Shown one piece after another: positions 21,164 to 36,100 of a DNA stretch of 64,000 bases; the first letter of the stretch is position 1; each line of letters starts with the position of its first letter. This stretch comes from Bursaphelenchus xylophilus. Taxonomy: Eukaryota; Nematoda; Chromadorea; Rhabditida; Aphelenchoididae. The stretch is from assembly GCA_904066235.2 (NCBI GenBank), contig CAJFCV020000006.1, forward strand, positions 3,844,001 through 3,908,000, in the 5' to 3' direction. A model generated the notes under the pieces. That model had not been told where the DNA came from. It did not search any database and was given only the letters and a program-made list of their open reading frames with translations. Position numbers and translations under genes: made by a program.

Positions 21164-24100
21164 CTGAAAATAGTAAAATCAAAGTTGAAATAACCAAAAT
21201 TTCAATCTTAAAAGAAAATATACGGTCTAATTTTTCCGAATTTCTCATCCTCTTCTAAAATACGAACATTTTTCGACCAAAAAAACCTCAGAGAAACAGT
21301 TGACCCAAATCGTCAAGTCTTCCCCTCTCTCAAAAAAAAGCCGTAAAAACGTTCAAATTCTTACCTCATTCGTCCAATGTTCCTCCAAATAAGAGTGTAG
21401 ACAGCTCAACTCCTTCCCTTGATCAATTTCGCTATCAATATCATTGTTTGAGGCAGTTATCGCCTTCTCATTCAAAAGTGGTGGATGTGAGATGCCAACC
21501 AAGAAGGAATGCATGGGTCTGGTCTCTTTGATAATGAAATTGTTCATGAATTCCATGAAGCTCTCCTTTCCACCAAACTTTGTGAAGTTTGCCAGAGTTT
21601 GAAGAGTTTTTGCGATCAAAGTCAAGTTACGGGCGGCTTGTTCTGATGGATACTCGGAGACCTGAAAAGAATTTTGTGGTACGTTTGTTTGAATATTATT
21701 TTCTTTTGTATTTAGGGAGGGAATTATGCATTATGCGGACTGAAATTGGGAAATTACGATCCACGCTCAAAACAGGTGGTCTAGTGTAAGATAATACAAA
21801 TTCTTATAGAAAACAGTTGTCAAATCCGGATTCTTTGTTCAGAGTAGTTGAATTATACAACAACCTACATTTCAAACATTTTTAAACAATTTCAGAAACG
21901 AAAGAAAGACCCACATTCAAATTGTCTGAATTTAGGTATCTAAAATCTAATATAATTCCAAAAAATCTTCAAAATATCCAACTTTTCCTCTCTAAAAATA
22001 AACAAAAAACAAACTTACCAGTCCAAACAAGCTCGGCGACAACACGGCAGGGCATAAGAATCTCAAAAAGATGGAAGCCGACACTAATTTATCGCCCAGT
22101 TGACCCTTTCCCTGTTCATCCAACCTTCTCCTCAACGCATGGAACACCTCGCGCAATTGTTGCGGGAATATCGAAGCGGACTTGACGATGCATCCCCACG
22201 CCTGCTCTACGGCATCCATCAATCGTTTGCGGTTCGCATTCAACGCCGTTGTCGAGTTGGACGACATTTTTGTCGGGTCCACTTCACAAGTTGGTGGATT
22301 CACAACCAAAGACTTGACGAATTTCCCCAATGTGTTGTGGAGATAGTCCGCCGCGACCAGCTTGATGTAGGCTTCCATTGATTTCGTAGCCAAGGAGTTC
22401 CCACGGAACATGAGGTGATCGTTGTCCAGCTGACCCACTTCGGCCATGATGATGTCGCAAAGGAAGTCTTTGACCACTCGCTGACGATGTAACACTTTAA
22501 CAAGGCATGTGGCAAAGTCCTCCTTCAATTTCACACCCAATGCCGACTCCAGGTGCTCGCAAAGACAGAGATAATTGAGTTTGACAAAGTTGTTGAGACG
22601 ATTGTAAACGATCAAAGGAAGAACATCAACGGTTTGATATCTGGCCTTGATTCTGATTGCTACCGGCTCAGAATTCTTCGACAACATTGATCGAGTGTTC
22701 TCCTGGCCGGTTGTCACTGTGAACCTGCAAAATTTATATTATTTATGGGACTTTTCATCAAAATTTATATTGCACTAGACATCTCTACAAAAAATTTGAA
22801 AAATTTATGTAATTTCCCAAAATTAATGACGTGTCTGAGTAGTCTATGATGCATGTAATGGATTCTACTGTAATATCCTTTAATTTATTTCGAACTCGTC
22901 GAAAAAAATGGATCGTGACCAGCCAACCGTCTAATTTCCCCTTTCGAAACCTTGAATAGCAAATATTCGAGCTCTACAGGTCCCGAATCCTCGGATCCCT
23001 CAAGGAAATCATAGAATATCACCTAATTTTGGAGTGTAAAATAATTTACTTACCATTTTTCAAGTGGTTGCCGAGCTTTGAACTGATCGATGTTAATGGT
23101 CACCTGGCCAATTAAAGTGTGATGATCCTTCTTTTTTCGAGGGTCCTGCTCTCGATACAGATTGATGACTGCATTTCGGATGGGCGGAAGGCTTCTGAAA
23201 CACTCAGAATGTTAGATTTGCGGGGGGAAAATTATGAAAAAATCAAAAAAATTTTGAAAATCTTAGCTCTTGAAGGATAACATAAAAAATATCGCTGTAA
23301 ATCCACAAAAAAAACTAAAGATTCTGCATTTTACCATCTACGTATTCATGAATTCACAGCCTTATCCTATCTGCCAAAAAACAGGAAAAAATCTGCATGT
23401 GCCAAGTGTCCCCCGAAACTTTGAGTCAACTGTTTCTCTGTGCAATAAAATCTCAAAACCCCGGCGAAAAAATGTAAAACCCGGAGAGAAACGTTGCTCA
23501 GAAGATGTAATATTATTCCCCAGGCCTTCGAAACCATTTTTTGACCTTGTTTCCCCCCTATAAACCTACTTTAGATCGAAGAAATCGCCCCAAAAACAGT
23601 GTTCGCTGTGTGTTTTCGTGGATGTTTTTGCATACAATGTGGAGTCAAGGACGAGATCACAGTAGTAGCGGCGCTTCTGCGGGATGCCCTTGGCTTCCAG
23701 GATCCAAATTTGAAACGAATTCTCGGTGCGTCGGCGCTCATCAAGGTGTGGGTTTATTGCCCGGCGCATGCTGAAAGGAAATGGGTTAAATTTGAATGAA
23801 ACTCGTATTTTACAAAAGCTTTTTGGGTTGAATATGTAAAATAAGATTCGCAGAGTCTGTTCAGATACTTTTTTTACAATTTTCCTCTCAAAAATTAGAA
23901 AAATTGGCAATTTTTGTCTAAAACAATATAAATTCTATCTTTTTGGCGGAAAATCTTCATAAATCCTTTGAAAAATGATGACACCCGCTTAAATCACAAT
24001 AATCCAAAGTGACATTCTGCCATAGCGCTTAGTTTAAGCAGAGAAAGACCGCTTTTTATGGGCGAAAATCCCGCGGAACCCCTTGAAATCCCTCAAAGTC

Positions 24101-27100
24101 CACTTGAAACCGCTCAAAATTAAAATTTCCGACTAATTTCTCGGAAATTCAAATTTCAAACCCTCGGAAGCCGGGTTCGGCGTCAAACGCGAACGTGAAA
24201 CCCAACTTTTTTGGGGTGGGATTTACTCGAAACAGGGCCAACGACCTTGCTCCCTCACTTTTAATGTCCGATCGCCTCGTCCCCGGAAAGGCTGAAAGCG
24301 AATGCGGGGTGGGGATTGCGCGCCCCCATTCTTCAGTGCCATCTCCGAAGAGGGAGCGCGCAATTTATTATTATTAAAAAATGGGGGGATGGCCGACGGA
24401 TTTACCGGAGTGTAAATGGCTTCGAAATGGCGCCGCCAAAACATGGCGACATGGTTTATGTGCCGGCTTGGAGGGAAAAATGAGGCCTGATACAAATGTC
24501 TGGGCTTGAAATAATAAATTTGGTGTCGAAAAGTATCGTAGGAATTAAAAGATTGCTTCTTTTGAAGAGACTGGGCTAACATTGCTATTTGAGATCTTTT
24601 GAGACTCAAAAAAAGTATCAAAACGTATCCCAAAGCAAAACTTTTATCTTCAAAAGCAAATTTCTTTTTGTGAGCAGTATATTTTGATGCCTAATTTGGA
24701 CTTGGTATCAAATGCAATTCAGACTTTTAGGGAGATTTTTGAGCCGAAATGAATTTGTGGACAACGAATATTTTCTACAAAAATCCATTTTTAAGATCTT
24801 TGTTTTTGAGCAAAATTTAAAATTTTTAAAATACGATGTGTGAAAAACAGGCTAAATTCAGCTTCTTTTTCAAAATCCCGAAGTCCGTCGGCCTTCTTTC
24901 TTGACTCAGACAGTCAAGAAAGAGGAATTGTACAGTGGGGGACCTGATCCAGTGGCAAAAAACGTATCATTTTGCATCTGGGAAGTGTCAAAAATGTGGC
25001 AAAATGTTCCCTCTCCAAGTGAAAAAAACTTCGTTTTGATTGAAATCGATTTTTTTTACTTGGAGAGGGAAGCATTTTGCCACATTTTCGATACTTCCCG
25101 GGTGCAAAATGGTACGTGTTTTGCCGCTGGATCAGGTCCATCACTGTACAATTCCTATTTTTAGGGAGATTTTTGAGACGAAATGAGTTTGTGGAGAACG
25201 AATATTTTCTACAAAATCTATTTTTAAGGTCTTTGTTCTCGATGAAAATTTAAAATTTTTAAAATACGACGTGTGAAAAACAAGACAAAATTCAGCTTCT
25301 TTTTAAAATCCCAAGGTCCGTCGGCCTTGACTCATAAGTCCGCTAAAAATTTTTGCCTCCAAAAATTGCCTAAAAACTCAAAAAAATCGCTTTCATAAAA
25401 TAAAAAATGACGTCATTTACAACCGCCTGAAATTTACAACCCACTAGCGCTAAGATTAAAACTGTGACGCCGATTGTAAACGTCCAAGCAGCTCGTAAAA
25501 TGACACTTATGCAAATGGAGGTGCGAGGAGAAGGTGAGAGATAATTATCTAATTGGCGTTATGAAGGGTTCATTAGGCAATTGCCCTCAGGGCAAGGGCA
25601 GGTGAAGAGAAATTTGAGAAGAGGGAAGTGAGATGAATAGAAAGGTCAATTATTGAGTATAAAATGGATTTAAAAATGAAGTTGTAGCTGTGCAAAAGTT
25701 TGAAATTTCGGTTCGAAAAAACCGAAGCATGGAAAGTTTTAACAGAAAGAGTTGCGCAGTTGATGAAAGAATTTCTGTGCTTATTCCAACTATAAACTTT
25801 GGGGAAATGGGACTTCGCGTATTTTACAAAAGGAAGGGTTCAATAAAAATTTTTCTGTTGCCGCCTTTTCTCATTTCTCATAGCTTCGTTTTTACAAAAA
25901 AATCGCTGAATATATCAATCATATCTGCAAAGGGGAACTAAAATTTTCAGAAATTAACACATAAGCCAGACAGATCATAAGTGCAAAATTTCACAGTAAA
26001 CCTTCATACAACAAACCTTTTCTATTATATAACAAACTTTTTTACGATCTGTGAGATTCGTTCTCGAGATTCATGAACATTTTTCGCTAGTTTTTACTCA
26101 GCCAGACCACCTATTTTAAACCTCAAAATCTAGCCCAAAGAGCCTCCAACCTCTCCTCAAAAGCTCACCCTTTACCGTCCCGTAAATGGGTAAATAAACC
26201 TAATCGAATAATCCCGTTATAACCCACTGAACTCGGGGGCCCCCAAAAAAATTAATGAAATGAATCGCAAATCCTCCCTCCTTCTCTCTCCATAAAAGAG
26301 GACAAGGTAAACACGGGGAAACATGCGAAGAGTGGCCTCAAGTGCAATGTAATTACGGAAATGCAAATATACACGAACATCGGAGCAGACATCGAGATTT
26401 GCCGAGATCAAAGCGGTGAGACGGGTAATATAATCTGATTGGAATAAAAACATAATCGGATAGAAACGAATATAAATAAAAATAGAGGGAAGTTGTGTGC
26501 TCAGCTGACAATGAATAGATTGGATTTTAAAAAAAAAATGAAAAGTGTTAGGGAAGATTTTTGAAAAGAGATTTTGGCTATCAACATGTGCAAGAAAAAC
26601 TGATTGTTGCTCTGGGAAATGTGAATGATTTTTCGTAAAACTTTGGACAATTGGTCTACACAGAGCACTAATTGGTTCTTGAAAATTTTACGTTGCGCGT
26701 GGCAACCGCAGCTGATATATTCAGCGATTTTTGCTTACAAGAGACTACGAAAAATAAGGAGAGATGGTCGGAAGAGAAAGCTTGAAAAATTTGGAGTTTG
26801 CATGTAATTTTCGACCGAAAAATTTCAAAGGCTTTTGCAAAGCGTAAGCTAAAAATTTCATATACGCCTCAGAAAAATCAAATCTCAGCTTGTGACATGC
26901 TTCATAAAAATCTGCGGTTCAAACCTCGAGTAATATTCATTTTTTGCCAAACAAGAGCCTCAATATAACGAAGGCTTTTTACAACAACCATTTTTTCATC
27001 TTTTATCATCTAGACAACATAACTTATAAAGTACAAAAAACTCCCCTCAAATCGCCACTTTTTAAGCTTCATTTCTTCCTAACTAACCCCAAGAATCTCA

Positions 27101-30100
27101 ATTAAAACCCCGTTCCGTTGATTATTGGCTGTTCCAGACGCTCCGTTCAATGGGCCGAACAGAAGGAAGCGACTGAATAAATGAGGGGTTCCGTCGTTCC
27201 ATGAAACCTTGTCAATGCGTTTGAGAACGAAGCCGACACTCGTTTTATGATCCAAATTATTTGACAAAGAATTTGAGGAAGGGAATGGGAGGCGCGGGTC
27301 AGGGCTTTGATCCATTTCCGTAAGCCATCTGCTTTGAGATGGATGTTTGGAATGGAAGAAGAGCCAAGGATGAAGGAAAGGTTGTGTCACGATAGCAGTG
27401 GTAGCCAAATAATTTTTTTCCGATCTATCATTGTGGCCAAAAAGTATTTCTATGTCCGTCTCTCTTCTTTTTTTATAATCTATCTATTAATACTTGACTG
27501 CGAAGATTGCTGAATACCTCTGCTGCAACAGAAAACTGATAGCTGAATTTTTCAAGGGTCGTTATATGGCCTAGAAAGATCATACAAGCAGTAGTTCAAG
27601 AAGATCTGAAGTCTGAGGTCTCAGGAATTTACCTTATAATGGAAGCAAGAAGTACTGATAAGTCATCGATTTTTTCACCTGCCAAGACTTCTCGTATACA
27701 CATACTACCGAGACATCTTTTAAGTACACAAACCCATCAAAAAAAGAGTTCTACCCAACTCTTTTTACCTCAACAAACTCAACCTCTTCTTAGTCCGCGG
27801 CGGCAGTGGAGGTTGCGGGTTCAAGAAGTTTTCCGGCATCATGAAGACATCCGACGACAGCACTCTCCTCAGCCTTCCTCTTGGAGCAGTTGGAGCCGTC
27901 GAAAATCGCTTGGAGCTCGTCATATTGTAGTAGGGAAAGTGACGAGGCATTACTGTGGAAACAGTAAAATTTGAAGCCTCCTGGCAGAAAAATTAGTAGA
28001 TGTTTTGATCAACAAAGAATACTTGGATGATAAACAAGTAGTTAATGTAGATTGATCATCAATTTCGAGCTGAATGCCAGCTGTGGAGAAGTCCGAATCC
28101 GCCTCGCTTCAAATCCGTAGAACCGATTTCTGCCAATGTCACAGAAAAAAGATCTACCTTCTGCCCCCTCTGCTCCCCTTCCTTCTCCACACACAAAGAG
28201 GGCCTTCTGGGGCGACAGAGTTTTTCGGATGCCAACAAACCGGAAAATAATTCAGCGTCGAGGTCATCGCTCATGTATAAGGTATGAGATACATCGGCTC
28301 TTCGTCCCCCTCCATCGATGTTTCACCCAAATAAAATCGCGTCACATCCGCCGGACCGGAATGAAAACAATCTCTTGGGGTTGCGCAATGGGTGCGTTAA
28401 CGATTTTGCTGGTGATTTCGATGACGGATGGTGGAAGTGAGCGAGCAGATGATGGAGAAGCATATGCGGGATGATAAGCATGATAAATCAAAGGATTTGA
28501 AGGGAAGTGGAGCTGGAGATAAGGAAGAGGAAATGGGGCATGTTTGGGCTCTCGATCATCACGTAAGTGATGGGCAGAAGTTGAAGCCGCAGATGTTTCA
28601 GGAAGTCGGAGATGTTGGTTTCATGCAAAATTATGTTGCTTACAGATTGACACAGTTTTCGGCGAACAAACATAGAACATATCCGCAATAAGTAAGATGC
28701 AATATACGGCGAGTCCCCTAGCAAAATTTGAAAATTGCCTGAGGCATGATGAATGGATCTTCTTGAAATTTGGAGCACGTGTTTCATCTAGATCTAACCT
28801 TAGTTCCTCAAGATTCCAGCCAACTCTGTGCAATGCCTACCGAGATATTCAGAAATCTTTGAGGAGGAGATACTACGGAAAATGAAGAGAGACGGCCGGA
28901 GAAGAACGTTTTTAGAATCTCTCTTTGCATCAGAAAGCTCAAAAATTTTAGGTTTTCCATAAAAAAGGCTATGTTTAAATTGATTTCAGAGAGCCTCAAG
29001 GCAAAGTGGAAGTTAGAGTGTAAACTCTAACTTAAGAAAAACGATATATTAAAAATGATGATAAATTCCCCTAGTGACCTGTTTAGCTCTGCAATAACTT
29101 TGCCTACACCTAAACCTTTCCATAACAAACAATTTTTTAACCGAGAAAACTGTTACATCAAACCCAAAAATAACTCTTTGAAGCTTCTTTACCCACCCTT
29201 TCCGAACCCCCGACTAATTTCTAGGAGCCTTCTTGAAGCCTTTTACGCAATACCGAACGACTCTATCCAATTTACCTTCTCTAATCCCAACTTTGAATCC
29301 ATTACTTTTCCTTGTTTCCCTAATTACAACCGAACAAAACAATTTCTGTCAGAGGTTCCAAGAATAATATAATAAAAGAAGGGGTTCCCAATATTACAGA
29401 AGAACAAGTGCGATTTGTAATATGCGTGGGATATTTTGGATTAATTTTTTTAAATGGAAAAGATGAGATTTTAAAAAAATTTTAATAAAAAAATCGTATT
29501 TTAAAAAAAATTTCCAAATTAAGCCGTAGAAAATTTTTAAAGCCACTAAAAAGATTGCAACTTACTTTTCAAGCCATCGCGTCCTTTCTTGCGGCGACTC
29601 ACACACGTAATACGAATTGGCGACTTTGAAACAGTTGTCTACTTCCAAAACTGACGGATGCACAGGATGAATTCGGAGGTCGGGCTGCTCTGAAGATGAG
29701 TAGTATTGTATAAAAAAATATGTTTTATTGTTTGTAAAAGGTTTAGTCATCGTTTCCGCAGAGAAAATTTTTTGGATTGAAAAAAAATTTTTTTGGACAA
29801 AAATTTGGATATCCAAATTTTATGGGTCAAAATAGAGAAATAGCCTTATAGAAACTGTTTTTTTTGCCAAAATAATCAAAAAATTTTAAAATTTGAATAT
29901 TCAAATAAAAAAAATGCTCAAAAATTATAAAATTAAAGCTCTGCTGCATGGAAAATGCGTTGAAAAGCTAATTTAACGTAATAATTTCCAACTTACTCAA
30001 ATCCGACACATGATTCGTCCCACTAAAACTGAGCAGACTCTCATGACTTCTGGAACTTTTCATACTCTGCCCGAAGAACTCTGGCATGTGCATGTTTCTG

Positions 30101-33100
30101 TATGAGTCGATTGGCATATTCACTGGGATTCGAGAGCCGTTATACAGCATGTTATCTTGTGATGTGTGAAGGTTCGGGCTGAAAAAAGGGAAATTACAAA
30201 AAAATAAAGGGAATTTGTGAAAAATCTAATTTTTTTTTGATTTTTTATAATTTTTTTTACTTTTTTATTTTTAATATTTTTTTTGAAGGCTCAAAAATAA
30301 AAAATAAAAGAAAAAATAAAAAAACCCCTAAAACATGTGCTGACCTTCGAAAAATTAGTAAAATATGCGAAAATTTCATTTGAAGTTAAAAAATAAAATT
30401 TTCCACCAACATCTACAGTCAGTAAGCGACCTATAAATTACAAAATTTTCAAGTTCCCTCCCTCTTTCCGACCTTCAAATCCCATAAACATGAATCCGAG
30501 CCCACCCTCTAAACTAATAAAACGTCTGACCCCGTCCGGAAACCCTGATTTTATGTCGAATGACCTCAACGCCGCTTCTGAAGCCACTTGAAGCCGTTTA
30601 CGGATCAATTCAAAGTTGAAATAAATTGTTTTTTGAAACTGAAAAAAAGTATAATAAAAAACTACTTGTTAGCGGGAGACCACAAAAAAAACTGCGAAAA
30701 ATTGCGGCTCGTAACATCAATCAAGTGACTGTTACTTTCGATTTTTTATTTGTTCGTTTTTACACCACTGGTAAGAGTTGTTTCAAAAAAAAATTTTTTT
30801 GATTTTCCTTATCAAAAATAAAAATTTTTGATTAAAAATCAGTCAAAAATAGAATAAACTGAGGAGACTCTTGCTAAAACAGTCGCAGTATGGTATAAAC
30901 AAACCGTTTTTGGTGGAAAACAATTCGGCCGCGGACTAGCCTCCGGGCTTTTTTTGGTTTCTCGTTTTGCGATTTCTTATCCAGATTTTCACAATGCGAT
31001 TCTGTGGTTTCCAAAGGCTTCAAAATTTGAGCAGAACTTTGAAAAATTATCTTTCGGTCATCAGAATTGCGGAATGACGTCACTCTCGCAGGTTGCCGAC
31101 TTTGAAGGCCATTTTCAGTTTTTTCCAAACTTCCGCTTGCTTCTTGAAAACTTCTCCGTTCAAATTCAGGAGAAATGTCGGTAGAATCGATGTTCCGAAG
31201 ACTCGAACATCCGGAATCTTCAAATCGGAGCCGTCGAAAGTTGGGACTTGAGTCGACATCTTCAACACCATCTATAATATCCGTAGCCTCTGATTCTGAC
31301 TCCAATCGCTTCAACTTTTCTTCCAATAGCTTTTCTGGTAAATTTTGAAGGCTCAAAGATTCCGATTTCTCGGAATTAGTGGCTTCTGATGACGACGAAT
31401 ACTGTAGTTTGTAATCGTTCAGATGAACCGAGCATCTATTGTTGACTGTCGAATTCCTGTTGCTGCTGCCGTTGTCTACATCTTTGGGGCTTCCAATTTC
31501 AATTCTAGACGGTCCAGGGGTTGTAGAACAAGACCTCAAAATCTTTGTGGAATAGCGATTAACAGTAGGCGTAGAATCGAAAGTTTTGGTAGAGTAGATG
31601 TTAGGTAATTTCATAGGATTTTCCTCAAATTTCAGGACTTTCTGACTCTTCAAAATTTCATTAGAATGATTGGAACAGCAAGGCGCAATATTCTGAAGAT
31701 GTGCCAAACTGGAAAGCCGACGAATATCGCCGGAGGGGATCGTAATCTCCAAGGGAGTGAAGGCAATGTCGACTTCATTCATCACTAAATTCAGAAGCGA
31801 ATTTTCGATTCGGAAATATGAAAGTTGACGACCTTGGACATCATGGGCGCGACGAAGGTTGATTAAAAAAGAAAGGGGGGGGGTGAAGGTGACGAAAAAC
31901 GGAGATAAATATTTTGAATAGTCAGAAGAGATATCAGGCGTTTTTGGAATGCCACAAAGAAGTTTTAATTACGGTTTTTGAAGACGTCAAAGTTAAGAAG
32001 GCAAAGTAAAAAAGTCTTCTGCAGACCTAAAGCAATAAAAAAATTTTGAAATTGGCTTTTGCATTACACCATGATTAAAAACAGCTATAAATTTTGAGTT
32101 TAAAAAATAGCCCTAAATTTAAAACAATATTTTTTCGTGGATGGAAAAATAAGCTCCTCAAGTGCAACAACAAACTCATAAAATAAAATCTTTTTTTATA
32201 AAAACGCTTGCCAGAAGTTAAAATCGAAATTTTGATCTCAATTTTTGATATGTTGATCTGGAGAGAATAATTCCAAATTCTAAATTCCACATTTCCATTC
32301 CGGTCTGAGTCCAAAAGTGCAGCAGGAATAACAAGAATGATTAATAATTTTGTTCTTTCCCCCCGAGCTTTCATTACTATGACAATGCTTGGGCAGTGTG
32401 GGAGGAGTGCACTGATAAGAAAGGTTTTCAAATTAGGAAGATTCTTGAGAAATAGAGCTCGGATCTCGTTGAAATTTTGATGATATGACCTACAAGGGCG
32501 TCAAAATAAATTTTGAAAATTTTAGGTTACAAGTTGCAGAAAAGGCCAAGGTTTTGACGGTTTTTCTAGACGAGAGAGTATGGGAAATGAGGAGAGACAA
32601 ACAAATTTCGAATTGTAAGCATTTTTTGAGTGAAAAATATAAATGGTTTCTGCAAGGCGCAAACAAAAAATCTCAAAAATGCTGACAAAAAATGACAGGC
32701 CAAGTTTATCCTTCCTAAATTAACGGTACCAAAGACATATTTTTCAAACTCTCCAGAACCAAAAACCATCTCCAAAACAAGCCAAAAAAAGTGCCGTTCC
32801 CGGCGTTCCATGCCATAAACGCCCTCTCATTCTCCCCATAAAACCGCCCCCGAATATGCCTATAAAGCATTCGTATAGGGCCTTTTGTAAAAATTCTCGT
32901 TCCATGAATCAGCCGAAAAAAAGATTTAGACAAGCTCGTTGCAAGAGTTGAAGAATCTTCTCCTTTTTTATTGTGTTTTTTGATAGTTGCGGAATATTCG
33001 AAATATGGACTTTGTGGAGGTGGAGAGAAAAGTCAGATGGGAAGGAAAAAGTTAGAACAAAGGGGTTTTTGGAGGGAGAAAAGGTGACAAAAAAGGAGCA

Positions 33101-36100
33101 CAACGATAATGGAGATGGAAAAAAGTCGCTGAAAGTAATGCAAATGTAGGATTTGAATTTTTAGAAGGTAAAATACGGATCTCCCTATCTTAAAAAAGTT
33201 TTTCTTTCAGAAAACGATTTTTTGTTGGAAGAATAAGAAGTCAAAAAATCTTTAAATATTTTTAATTTTTTTGAGATTTTTCAGAACCTCTACGTTCTTC
33301 AGAGTTAACAAAAATTTCCTATCTAGACCACTGATCAAACCCTGAAAATTTTAGCTTTTGGCTTGCAATTTCAGCTGGGATAATCAAAGACCTTTGCGGG
33401 CGAGAGACTGTAGAAAATGAGGAGTGACGGCCCGAAAGAACTTTTTGGCTATCTCTGCGAATTTCGAAGGGATAAATTTGATTTTTCAAATTAAAAAAAA
33501 ATATAAAACCTTTGCCATTTTTTGCCCTAAAAATCTCAATGGTGTTTGCAAAGCGTGAGTTAAAAATTTGGAAAAAAAAGTCAATATTTTCCCCAAATTT
33601 CATCAAAATTTCCTCCGAATTTCCCAATTTCCCCCAAAAAGTCAATAAAAATTTCAAAGCCCTTCGGTCTCGAAAGTAAAGTGGTACATCCCGTTTTACC
33701 CGAAATAAACAAATCAGCCATAAACCGAGGGTATTCGCTTCATTTTTATGATCCTTCCTTTGATCTCGGGTCCAATTCCAAATCGCTCCATTCGCTTCGA
33801 TTATGGGCGGATTGGAATATAATAGAGACCCCGTTTTTTGGCAAAAAAAGAACACCCCCGGAGAGATTATGGGGGATGATAGTCACGAGAGGGGCGAGCT
33901 GGTATCGTGATTTATACAATTCTTTTTACTTTGCTACTGTTTGATCGGGAGTTAAAAAAAAAGAGGAAAATAAAAGTATTAAAAACAAAAAAAAACTGTT
34001 TCAGATTTTAACTTTGTAAAAATTAAAGTTTTCGATGTGGGAGCCTCAAATTTTGTATATACATTCTATCTAGGCTACCCTAAAACTACTGAAAATTTTA
34101 GCTCTTGCTTTGTAAGTACAGCCAATATATTCAAAGATCATTGCAGATGAGAGACTATTGAAATTTAGGAGAGAAAGTAGATAAGTGAAGACTTTTTCTA
34201 CCAGGTATAAGATCTTTTGGTCATCAAAATTTAAAAAAAAATTCTTTCGATGGACAAATTGATTTTTTTGGTTTAAAAATTGCAGCAAGACCGCGGAAAT
34301 TGCAAGCAGAATAGTGATAAATGATCACTGAGAATAATTTCAGAACCGGCTAAAATTTTTGTTTCTCTCTTCGTCTCTCTTCATTTTTCATAATCTATCG
34401 TCTTCAAAAATAGTTGAATCTCTCAGCGGCGCCCGCCAAGCGAAAGCTCATATTTTTACAAATTGATAAACGGCCTAGAAAGAACATGTGTACCAAATTT
34501 CAGAAAGATCTGAACCATGGTCCCTGAGCTATACCAAGTTTAATCACTCTGATCTAAATGTCCCCAAACTCACCTCAACTTCCTATATTGCCGTAATACC
34601 ACATTACTCATTGTCTACACCATCTACTACTCCCTCAGCTCTCTTATTCAGCTACTTCAATCATATTCTCCCTCCTCAAAGCCCCCTCTTCCCAGGGATC
34701 TTCACCTTCTAACCCTAATAGCCCTTTTATGCCGCCTTTCTTCCGCTTTCCTTCCACAAAATCTCAATTTTCAAAAAAGAAAAAAAAAATGAAAAGGAAG
34801 GGTCCCTTTCAGGATTAATCCCTATAATATATATTCGGTCTCCAGCTGAGCAACGGCAAACTGGCGGTAAACAGATTTAACTCGAAAGTGACTGATTGTT
34901 GCGCCATCCATTTTGTCGGCGACGTTTTTTTCAAATTTTTTGTAAAATTTAGGAAATAAAAAAACGGAAGTGGAGAATATAATAGACAGTTTTAAACCAA
35001 ATCAAGGTGGTTAAGAGGGTGTAATGGGAAAGAAAAGAAGGGTCAAAGCGAAAAAATGGAGACAGATTACAATTAATTGATGGAAAAAGCAAAAAAATGC
35101 CGATTGAATAGGAATTGTACAGTTTGGAAGACAGTGGATGGGATGTAAAGTAATATAGAGAGGAAAGAAAAAATTCCTTTATCTCAAAAATAAAAAAAAA
35201 AATTTTGCATTTTTCAACCAGCGTTCTTAAATAGAGTAAAAAATCCCAGTGGTTTCTGAAAATGGCAAGCTAAAAATTTCTTGTATACCCGGAGAAAAAA
35301 ATATGATTATTTTTACAGTGCCATTTTGGCCCGTCGCTTCAAAAATTGTGAAAAAAGTGTTTTGCACAGTGCATTTTGACCCAAAAGAACCATTTTGCAC
35401 AGTGCACTGCCAGTCCGTTCGCAAAGCCGAGTGATTTGACGACATATCGCGACATGCACCGTGCAAAAAAAAGTCGGGGCGACAGCCGAAAAAATCCTAT
35501 TGCACTGTGCAAAAAGAAAAAAATTGCACAGTGCAAGGTGCACTTTTGTTTTCTCCCAGTGCATGTCGCGGAAATCACTCCAGCGACTTTGCGAACGGAC
35601 TATGATGACTTAAATTTGAGATTGGAGAGGCTAGCGGAGGCATAGCGCAGATCTGGATTCTTTTTGAAACCTTTTTTTCTTTTTTAAAATGAAAAATTAT
35701 TTCTATTTTTTGTCGCGAAAATCACTCCGGTGACTTTGCAAACGGACTAGTGAAATCATCAGGGTCTTCAAAATCAAAAAAAAATTAAAAATTTCAAAAT
35801 AAATTCAAACTCCCCCCACCCTTCAAAAAATAATAAAAATCCCAAAAAAAACCCTGCTGGACCAGTAGCTAAGCTTATTAAAAATGAATTCAATTTGACT
35901 TGACACTCTTCCAAAAGCCCTCTTTTCCTCCAAAACCCTCCCAAAATGGCGAGCCACCCCATCCTTTTCCATAAAGTAATTACCTCGGAAACCCTTATTG
36001 TAATACGATCCGCGCCAACTCAATTAATTTCCGAAGAAAGGTGTTGGGAGACTCGTTGGGTAAAGATTTATGTTCCGCTACAAACACACTAATAACGTTG

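Larger units (their letters stand above)
23771..29565. other. gap-2 intron, 5.8 kb, repeat-rich
   Basis: Holds MITE copy B and its tandem duplicate flanks (24727-25340), a dispersed repeat at 24480-24720, old CAGGGG-family fragments (about 26640-26960 and 28730-28960) and GC-richer unique stretches at about 24060-24480, 26150-26450, 27050-27400 and 28080-28600. No exon could be supported, apart from the doubtful plus-strand ORF at 28428. Confidence 0.5.

Noticed and set aside
28059..28274. Minus-strand ORF considered as a sixth RasGAP first exon
   Set aside because: Its only good donor leaves phase 0, which does not fit the next exon at 23770 or 29689.
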